Positions 1-4,218 of a stretch of DNA of 20,048 bases are shown here, piece after piece. The notes under the pieces were generated by a model, which did no database searches, was not told the origin of the DNA, and saw nothing but the letters and a program-made list of their open reading frames with translations. Location of the stretch: IMG/VR virus record IMGVR_UViG_3300025617_000144, positions 1 through 20,048 of that record; one strand, 5' to 3'. The DNA is from a virus. The stretch's first letter is position 1; every line of letters starts with the position of its first letter. The position numbers and the translations under genes were made by a program.

Positions 1-102
1 GATGATTACTTGGTAATTCTCAGGCGAGTATTCGGTGAGAATGGCTGGGTTTGTGGTCTTCGCTACTAAGACCCGTGTCAAGCGATGGTAGATGAAGTAC
101 AT
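1..102 (-). CDS. Partial leftward gene, N-terminal 34 codons, unknown function
   Basis: An open frame begins at an ATG read leftward from 102 and runs off the left edge. The visible protein starts MYFIYHRLTRVLVAKTTNPA. A strong Shine-Dalgarno sequence (GGAGGA, 111-116) lies 8 nt before the ATG, inside the 3' end of the upstream gene, whose stop codon ends one base away (104-106). The tight spacing says it is the next gene of the leftward operon. Too little is visible to assign a family. Confidence 0.6.
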   Translation of the reverse strand, partial: MYFIYHRLTRVLVAKTTNPAILTEYSPENYQVII

Positions 103-103
103 C

Positions 104-430
104 TTAGTTATCCTCCATTGGAATTACACCGATAAAGTAGTTATCTGCTGACCATTTGTTACCGTTGTAGGTAGCAGCAGCAAACACTACAGTAGTTCCT
201 ACACGACTATGCAGCTTATTGTAGATAGTATCCACGGTAAGTGCTGGATTACCTAACACATTCTGTGCTGTTTTAAGAACACAGGTACGCATACGACCAT
301 CAGAACAGATAGCTCGAACACGGTCTACTTCTTTGTAAACAGCTTCAATAGTTACCGGATCCGAGTAACTGTTAGCGATATTAGCTAATGTGCGGATTGC
401 CTTGGCGTTGTTCAGGGTGAGTGTTGTCAT
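104..430 (-). CDS. Small protein of unknown function, normal-composition paralog of the 1048-1527 gene
   Basis: This 108-residue protein has no signal peptide or membrane segment and I do not recognise its family. The ATG at 430 follows AAGGAG and is preceded by a repeated leader. Its central part (about residues 24-104) aligns with the protein at 1048-1527. Shared landmarks in order are a PV[TS][IV]xAV segment, a CSDGR motif near residue 42, a VD[TL] pair, an RVG[TS][TS]V segment and an F[IV]GVxP ending. Base use is ordinary for the phage, with many Asn, Lys and Thr codons, unlike the paralog. The alternating Val/Ile pattern suggests a compact beta-rich fold, which is inference. It lies in a leftward operon opposite to the structural genes, so it may be an early or accessory protein. 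Confidence 0.85.
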   Translation of the reverse strand: MTTLTLNNAKAIRTLANIANSYSDPVTIEAVYKEVDRVRAICSDGRMRTCVLKTAQNVLGNPALTVDTIYNKLHSRVGTTVVFAAATYNGNKWSADNYFIGVIPMEDN

Positions 431-491
431 TTTAGTCTCCTTAGTAATGACGGTTTAGAGCAAGATCGCTCTCCAAGAACCTCAATAGAGG
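431..491 (-). promoter_or_regulatory. Repeated two-hairpin leader, copy 1
   Basis: This lies between the genes at 508-738 and 104-430. It has two hairpins: AGAGC/GCTCT (457-461 with 468-472, 6-nt loop) and CCTC/GAGG (480-483 with 488-491). The segment 425-452, holding the AAGGAG and the start codon, is identical over 28 nt to 733-760. There is no U-run on either side as expected of an intrinsic terminator, so an RNA processing or stability element is more likely. That role is inferred. Confidence 0.6.
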
Positions 492-507
492 CTCATGGGC
501 AGAGATC

Positions 508-738
508 TTAGTTATCCCAGTTAGCATCGTCCTCTAGGTAGCGTTGCTCTCTACGTTGTTGCACACTCTCGTATGCTCCAGGAGCAGGACGGAAGTCCAC
601 AAGCTCACCAAGCTCATCCGCAACGATGTTACACTCGGTGGCAACCAACTCTGCGTCAGCTTCAGACAAGCCCGAAGCGTACAGCTCATCCTCACGACCA
701 TTGGCACAAGACCACACACACCAGTTTTTGTTTGTCAT
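508..738 (-). CDS. Small acidic protein of unknown function
   Basis: This 76-residue protein starts MTNKNWCVWSCANGREDELY and ends in an acidic tail (LEDDANWDN). The ATG at 738 is chosen over an upstream in-frame start at 837 because AAGGAG sits 7 nt before it, and the whole segment is duplicated before the start of the 104-430 gene. The upstream extension would also run through the hairpin leader. The middle is probably helical, with alternating Glu, Asp, Ala and Leu. There is no membrane segment or recognised motif. Base composition is normal, unlike the two genes upstream in the same operon. Confidence 0.75.
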   Translation of the reverse strand: MTNKNWCVWSCANGREDELYASGLSEADAELVATECNIVADELGELVDFRPAPGAYESVQQRREQRYLEDDANWDN

Positions 739-797
739 TTTAGTCTCCTTAGTAATGACGTTGTAGAGCACAGCGCTCTTGGATAACCTCAACGAGG
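739..797 (-). promoter_or_regulatory. Repeated two-hairpin leader, copy 2
   Basis: This has the same plan as copies 1 and 3. It contains AGAGC/GCTCT (765-769 with 775-779) and CCTC/GAGG (787-790 with 794-797), in the gap between the gene at 818-979 and the gene at 508-738. The Shine-Dalgarno segment 733-760 is identical to 425-452. Confidence 0.6.
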
Positions 798-817
798 TCA
801 CCCAGCAATGCTGTAGG

Positions 818-979
818 CTAAAGGCTCTCAAGAGCAAGCATAGACACGAAGGACATCAACCCACCACAGACGAGGAGCAACAAGCACTCCACAGGCGGGA
901 ACATGAACAACGCACCAAGGAAAGCAAGCCCAATGAAGAGCAAGCCAAGAACGCCAAAGAAGCGAAAAAGCAAAGACAT
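818..979 (-). CDS. Small hydrophobic, probably membrane-spanning protein, adenine-poor
   Basis: This 53-residue protein begins MSLLFRFFGVLGLLFIGLAF and contains two hydrophobic stretches (about residues 2-28 and 33-50), separated by PPVEC. It looks like a small hairpin-type inner-membrane protein. ATG at 979 is chosen because GGAG lies 6 nt upstream. A longer version from TTG at 1051 would have to be translated through the hairpin leader. Between 842 and 978 the sense strand has only four A residues in 137 nt, and they lie in two Met codons, one Glu and one Ile. It shares this adenine depletion with the next gene upstream. The function is unknown. Membrane disruption or a superinfection role are guesses only. 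Confidence 0.6.
   Translation of the reverse strand: MSLLFRFFGVLGLLFIGLAFLGALFMFPPVECLLLLVCGGLMSFVSMLALESL
842..978 (-). other. Adenine-depleted block 2 (minus strand)
   Basis: By direct count, the plus strand has 4 T in 137 nt, at 856, 888, 904 and 934. In the 818-979 frame these fall in codons for Met, Glu, Met and Ile. The flanking leaders (1008-1050 and 739-800) have ordinary composition. Confidence 0.75.
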
Positions 980-1031
980 AACAATCTCCAGAAAACAGAG
1001 CAACAGCGCTCTCGGAAGACCCCACAAGGGG
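980..1031 (-). promoter_or_regulatory. Repeated two-hairpin leader, copy 3
   Basis: It contains AGAGC/GCTCT (997-1001 with 1008-1012) and CCCC/GGGG (1020-1023 with 1028-1031, ACAA loop) upstream of the ATG at 979. The order and spacing match the other two copies, but the second stem has different bases (CCCC/GGGG in place of CCTC/GAGG). That is what conservation of structure rather than sequence would look like. Confidence 0.6.
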
Positions 1032-1047
1032 CCAACCGGCAGAGCTG

Positions 1048-1527
1048 TCAAGCACCAAAGTACTCGTTAGCACGCTCTAGGGTCCACATCTCTTCACCCC
1101 GGACACCAACACCAAGCAGGCAATAGCGCTCGCCATCGTGGTACACACCGACAACACGGTCCGAAGCAGGAACCGACTCAGGCTCAACACCAACAAACCA
1201 CGAGTCAGGCGAGTACCCGAACGCAGCACAGAACCGAACAGACGACCCAACACGAGCCGACAGACGGGAGAACACGAGGTCCACCGAGACCGAACGACCC
1301 AGCGCACGAGACGCAAAGGAAGGACGACAGACACGGACACGCCCGTCAGAGCAGACCACGGAGACCGAGTCCACACCAGACACCGAAACCGCCACAACCG
1401 ACACGGGAGCAGACCACCGAGCACGAGGCACAGAAGCCAGCAACGAAGGCCGAGGCGCAGCAGGAGCGGCGAGAGGAGAGGAAGAACCGAGGACGGGCAA
1501 AGAGGAAACAAAAGAAGCAAAGGACAC
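1048..1527 (-). CDS. Adenine-depleted paralog of the 104-430 protein, unknown function
   Basis: The GTG at 1527 is proposed as the start because the only A on this strand between 1371 and 1655 lies in a GGAG (1534-1537) six bases before it. That gives about 159 residues. An open frame continues up to a TTG at 1704, but this means little because A-free DNA cannot contain stop codons. Residues about 29-107 align with the 104-430 protein: CSDGR, a VD pair, RVGSS and F[IV]GV are shared, with Ile replaced by Val, Lys by Arg, and Thr by Ser or Val. The N-terminal about 28 residues are Ser/Ala/Pro-rich and look like a composition artefact. The C-terminal part (VYHDGERYCLLGV to the end) has normal base use. 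The product has no recognised family. The frame is well supported by the paralog, but the start is not certain. Confidence 0.65.
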   Translation of the reverse strand: MSFASFVSSLPVLGSSSPLAAPAAPRPSLLASVPRARWSAPVSVVAVSVSGVDSVSVVCSDGRVRVCRPSFASRALGRSVSVDLVFSRLSARVGSSVRFCAAFGYSPDSWFVGVEPESVPASDRVVGVYHDGERYCLLGVGVRGEEMWTLERANEYFGA

Positions 1528-1655
1528 AACGAACTCCAGAAGCCACAGGGAAGAAGAAGCGCGGGACCGCAGGGCAAGACGGCAACGCACAGGAAGGCAA
1601 CCCACCAGAACGGGGGGACACCGAAACAGGAAGGGGCGAACCCAAACCAACACCC
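1161..1655 (-). other. Adenine-depleted block 1 (minus strand; thymine-depleted plus strand)
   Basis: Counted directly, positions 1201-1655 contain only six T on the plus strand in 455 nt (1205, 1214, 1280, 1346, 1370, 1535). The stretch 1371-1655 contains one. The remaining three bases are in near-equal thirds: in 1381-1500 the plus strand has 41 A, 36 C, 43 G and 0 T. All six reading frames are open across the block, because every stop codon contains both T and A. The part above 1527 is probably untranslated leader, so the depletion is not purely a coding effect. Confidence 0.85.
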
Positions 1656-1856
1656 TGATTCTTTGACACACAGAGAGAGGTACCCGCCAAATATTCCCCC
1701 ACAAACCTCCCCCAATAAAAAGCAGGGGTATACCAAAAACCTAATACAAAATATTACCTTTATAAATGTAATAGGAGTTATTAGTCGGTTCCTAATAGGA
1801 AATATATATTTTATATAAAAGTGCGGTCGCAGCTGCGCCCACATAGGACATAAGTA
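1656..1856. promoter_or_regulatory. AT-rich divergent intergenic region
   Basis: This gap separates the leftward operon from the rightward structural genes and should hold promoters for both. It contains GTAAT/ATTAC arms around TATAAA (about 1754-1773), repeated CCTAATA words near 1740 and 1792, and an alternating AT tract at 1800-1820. A TTGACA at 1663 has no well-placed -10 partner. I cannot assign an exact promoter, and a phage-encoded polymerase would use sites I cannot recognise. Confidence 0.5.
1825..1840. promoter_or_regulatory. GC-rich palindrome upstream of terminase gene
   Basis: CGCAGCTGCG (1828-1837) is a perfect palindrome and is extended by GG/CC arms with one mismatch. It directly follows the AT tract and precedes the TerL ribosome-binding site. 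It could be a protein-binding operator or a packaging recognition site. Confidence 0.4.
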
Positions 1857-3488
1857 ATGAATAATAAAGAGAAGCTAGAAGCGCTGAGAGAACTCAAGAG
1901 AAGAGAAAAGCTAGCTGAATATAAAGATGACTTTGAGTTATTTGCTAAAGAACAAGTGAAGATATTACCTAAAGATTCTTCGCAGGGCTTTCAGCCATTT
2001 ATGTTTAATAGTGCTCAGAGTATTGTTAATGAACAGATTGAGAAACAGTTGAAAGAAACTGGTAGAGTTAGAGCGATTATATTGAAGGCACGGCAGATGG
2101 GTTTAAGTACCTATGCTACTGGTAGAGTCTTCTGGAAGAGTTATTTTAATGCCTATAACAAGTCAGTTGTTATGGCTCATGATACAGCTACCTCGGATGC
2201 TTTGTTTAGCATGTCGAGGAATACTATCGATAATATGCCTGAGCAGTTTAAACCTAAGTTCAAAAAGTCTAATGCTAAGGAGATCATGTTTGAACACAAC
2301 GATTCAGGTTACAGATTATATACAGCAGGCTCGCCGGAGGCAGGCCGAGGAACTACACCGACTATTGCGCATCTTTCTGAGGTGGCTTTCTGGACTCACG
2401 ATGAGAAAATTCTCGCGGGTATGTTCCAAGGTATTTCACAAGCTAAAGGTACAGAAGTAATTCTAGAGAGTACTGCTAATGGAGTAGGGAATGCCTTTCA
2501 TAGATTATGGCAGGGTGCCGTTAAAGGAGAGAATGAGTATATTCCTATTTTTGTTCCTTGGTTTCTTATGGAAGAATACCGTAGAGAAGCCCCAGAGGAC
2601 TTTGAAAGAACCGATAAAGAAGAGATATTAGTTACTAGGTTTAAGTTAGATGATGATCAACTTTACTGGAGGAGACTAAAGATAGCTGAAGGTGGTGAGG
2701 ATAAGTTCCGTCAGGAGTATCCTGCTACAGCTGATGAAGCATTTATTGTTTCAGGGGCTAACGTATTTAATATTGAGAAGTTAGCTGCTCTAGTACCTCA
2801 ACCTATATTAGCTTCTAAGGAGTTTAACTTCGAGTCTAATATGATGGAGGATAAGGATAGAGGATCAATAGAGATCTTTAAGTATCCTATGTTTGGAGAC
2901 TCCTTTACTATTGGTGCTGATGTATCTTTAGGAGTAGGTAAAGATTCTTCTGCTGCAGTTGTTATGAATGCAGATAGAGAAGTATGTGCTGTATACAGAA
3001 ACAATATGATAGATCCCTCTAAGTTTGGTGATCTTTTGTTTTACTTAGGTAGGTACTATAATAATGCTCTTTTAGCTGTAGAGTCTAACTCTATGGGTAT
3101 TGCTACATTAAATAGGCTTACACAGATGCAGTACGTTAATATGTACTACCAGACTAAGTTAGCTAATGTATCTAAAGAGGAAGGTAATAGGATTGGATGG
3201 AGGACTACCTCAGCATCTAAACCTGCTATTATTGGATTCTTAAAGAATGCTATTGATAATGAAGATATCTGGATTCCTTCTAGACTAGTTATTGGGGAGC
3301 TAATGAATTATGTGGCAGATGACTCAGGAAAAACTAATGCTATCGTTGGTCATAATGACGATACTGTTATTGCTCTAGCTATTGCCCTTGAAGTTATTAG
3401 AACACATGGCGATAGATTAAAGAATAACAACGTTCCCTTCACACAGAAGATGGGTAACTTTCAACAAATAGAGACCAACTGGTTATAA
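1857..3488 (+). CDS. terL: Terminase large subunit (packaging ATPase-nuclease)
   Basis: This 543-residue protein is the DNA-packaging motor that docks on the portal, pumps DNA into the prohead and cuts it. The N-terminal ATPase shows a variant Walker A (ARQMGLST, residues 78-85), a Walker B-like strand with SEVAFW (174-179, catalytic Glu about 175) and the coupling motif ESTANG (204-209). The C-terminal RNase H-like nuclease shows TIGADVSLGVGKDSS (Asp355), AVESNS (Glu409) and GHNDDTVIA (Asp501/502), the expected three acidic clusters. Length is normal for the family. The ATG at 1857 has AGGA about 8 nt upstream. No small terminase subunit is recognisable in the window. Confidence 0.97.
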   Translation: MNNKEKLEALRELKRREKLAEYKDDFELFAKEQVKILPKDSSQGFQPFMFNSAQSIVNEQIEKQLKETGRVRAIILKARQMGLSTYATGRVFWKSYFNAYNKSVVMAHDTATSDALFSMSRNTIDNMPEQFKPKFKKSNAKEIMFEHNDSGYRLYTAGSPEAGRGTTPTIAHLSEVAFWTHDEKILAGMFQGISQAKGTEVILESTANGVGNAFHRLWQGAVKGENEYIPIFVPWFLMEEYRREAPEDFERTDKEEILVTRFKLDDDQLYWRRLKIAEGGEDKFRQEYPATADEAFIVSGANVFNIEKLAALVPQPILASKEFNFESNMMEDKDRGSIEIFKYPMFGDSFTIGADVSLGVGKDSSAAVVMNADREVCAVYRNNMIDPSKFGDLLFYLGRYYNNALLAVESNSMGIATLNRLTQMQYVNMYYQTKLANVSKEEGNRIGWRTTSASKPAIIGFLKNAIDNEDIWIPSRLVIGELMNYVADDSGKTNAIVGHNDDTVIALAIALEVIRTHGDRLKNNNVPFTQKMGNFQQIETNWL

Positions 3489-3490
3489 AG

Positions 3491-3502
3491 AGGAGAACTC
3501 CT
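3491..3502 (+). promoter_or_regulatory. Self-complementary ribosome-binding site
   Basis: The Shine-Dalgarno AGGAG (3491-3495) is followed, after two bases, by its exact complement CTCCT, which abuts the ATG at 3503. A hairpin, or pairing between two transcripts, could limit translation of the small basic protein downstream. Confidence 0.4.
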
Positions 3503-3655
3503 ATGTCAAGCAAAAAAGGATTATACGATAATATCCATGCTAAACGTAAACGTATAGCTGAAGGTTCTAAGGAACAAATGCGTAAACCTGGAACTAAGGG
3601 TGCTCCAACCGCTAAAAGTTTTAAAGAGTCTAAAAAGACTGCTAAGAAGGGGTAA
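3503..3655 (+). CDS. Short Lys/Arg-rich protein next to terminase
   Basis: This 50-residue, strongly basic protein begins MSSKKGLYDNIHAKRKRIAE and continues with KPGTKGAPT and a Lys-rich tail. It starts 14 nt after the TerL stop with a strong GAGGAG site. Short proteins with a KKGLYxNIHAKRKRI start are, as I recall, frequent near terminase and portal genes of aquatic phages, with no established role. The charge suggests DNA or RNA binding, possibly inside the capsid, but that is inference. Confidence 0.85.
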   Translation: MSSKKGLYDNIHAKRKRIAEGSKEQMRKPGTKGAPTAKSFKESKKTAKKG

Positions 3656-3660
3656 GTAAT

Positions 3661-3945
3661 ATGTCTGAAAAAGATTCTAGATTAAAAAGAGCTGGTGTAT
3701 CTGGCTACAATAAACCTAAAAGAACCCCTAGCCATCCTACTAAGAGTCATGTTGTTGTTGCCAAGAGTGGTGACACAGTAAAGACAATTAGATTTGGTGA
3801 GCAAGGTACTTCTGGATCTCCTAAGAGTTCAGGAGAGTCAGACTCAGATAGAAAGCGTAGAGAGTCCTTTAAGGCACGACACGCTAAGAATATTGCTAAA
3901 GGTCCCTTATCAGCAGCATATTGGGCTGACAAAGTTAAATGGTGA
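3661..3945 (+). CDS. Conserved basic phage protein of unknown function
   Basis: This 94-residue basic protein has a GYNKPKRTPSHPTKSH motif (residues 15-30), a short beta-like stretch (VVVAKSGDTVKTIRFGEQG), a Ser-rich linker and a C-terminal segment FKARHAKNI...SAAYWADKVKW. From memory, this C-terminal motif recurs in many phage proteins encoded beside terminase. No enzymatic motif is visible. It starts 5 nt after the preceding stop and runs directly into the next gene, so the three small genes form one block. Binding to DNA or packaging components is possible but unproven. Confidence 0.85.
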   Translation: MSEKDSRLKRAGVSGYNKPKRTPSHPTKSHVVVAKSGDTVKTIRFGEQGTSGSPKSSGESDSDRKRRESFKARHAKNIAKGPLSAAYWADKVKW

Positions 3946-3949
3946 ATAT

Positions 3950-4102
3950 ATGGCACAAATGAATGTACCCCTAACGGGTAAAGAAAAAGAACAATTTAAG
4001 AGCGCACTTAAGCAACAGAGTGTTCCTAAACTTTTTGATTCTAAAGACGCAAAGATTAAAACGAATAAAGAGAAGTCTCTTCCTATTCGAGGACAGGGAT
4101 AA
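3950..4102 (+). CDS. Short charged protein of unknown function
   Basis: This 50-residue protein begins MAQMNVPLTGKEKEQFKSAL and ends KSLPIRGQG. The ATG at 3950 lies 4 nt after the previous stop, with GGTGA just upstream, and is preferred over an in-frame start at 3794, which would overlap the preceding gene. The composition is Lys/Gln-rich, and one amphipathic helix is likely around residues 9-30. It is the last of the small block between TerL and portal. Confidence 0.7.
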   Translation: MAQMNVPLTGKEKEQFKSALKQQSVPKLFDSKDAKIKTNKEKSLPIRGQG

Positions 4103-4130
4103 ATAATAGTCCCTTGTGTCCTACCTGTTG

Positions 4131-4159
4131 GTCACTAGCAGTTGGACGAAACTAGTGAC
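4131..4159 (+). promoter_or_regulatory. Stem-loop in the portal gene leader
   Basis: GTCACTAG (4131-4138) and CTAGTGAC (4152-4159) form a perfect 8-bp stem with a 13-nt loop in the 92-nt gap before the portal gene. There is no U-run, so this is not a canonical terminator. An mRNA-processing or translational element is more likely. Confidence 0.55.
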
Positions 4160-4218
4160 ACCTAATAAATATAAGCCGTTGTAGGCTTGATTGAATGAAT
4201 GACCATGAAAGGTTTACA

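Noticed and set aside
457-1012. CRISPR-like array from the repeated AGAGC hairpins
   Set aside because: There are only three copies, separated by complete genes with good ribosome sites. No regular spacers are present.
980-1051. N-terminal extension of the small membrane protein from TTG 1051
   Set aside because: It would translate through the conserved hairpin leader, and a good GGAG precedes the ATG at 979.
1371-1655. Diversity-generating retroelement variable repeat
   Set aside because: No reverse transcriptase or template repeat is visible in the window, and the paralog at 104-430 is too diverged to be a template/variable pair. Kept only as a loose hypothesis for A-targeted change.
1663-1694. 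Sigma-70 promoter with TTGACA
   Set aside because: No acceptable -10 box at 16-18 nt. The nearest AT-rich hexamer is about 20 nt away.
1138-1818. Long plus-strand open frame (226 codons), Arg/Thr-rich
   Set aside because: T-free DNA cannot contain a plus-strand stop, so the frame is open by composition alone. It lies opposite a gene supported by a paralog.
1077-1844. Long minus-strand open frame of 255 codons, and a shorter one at 1346-1702, in other frames
   Set aside because: A-free DNA has no minus-strand stops in any frame. Only the 1048 frame has homology support. The 1346-1702 frame begins near a GGGGGAGG, but at poor spacing and with no homology.
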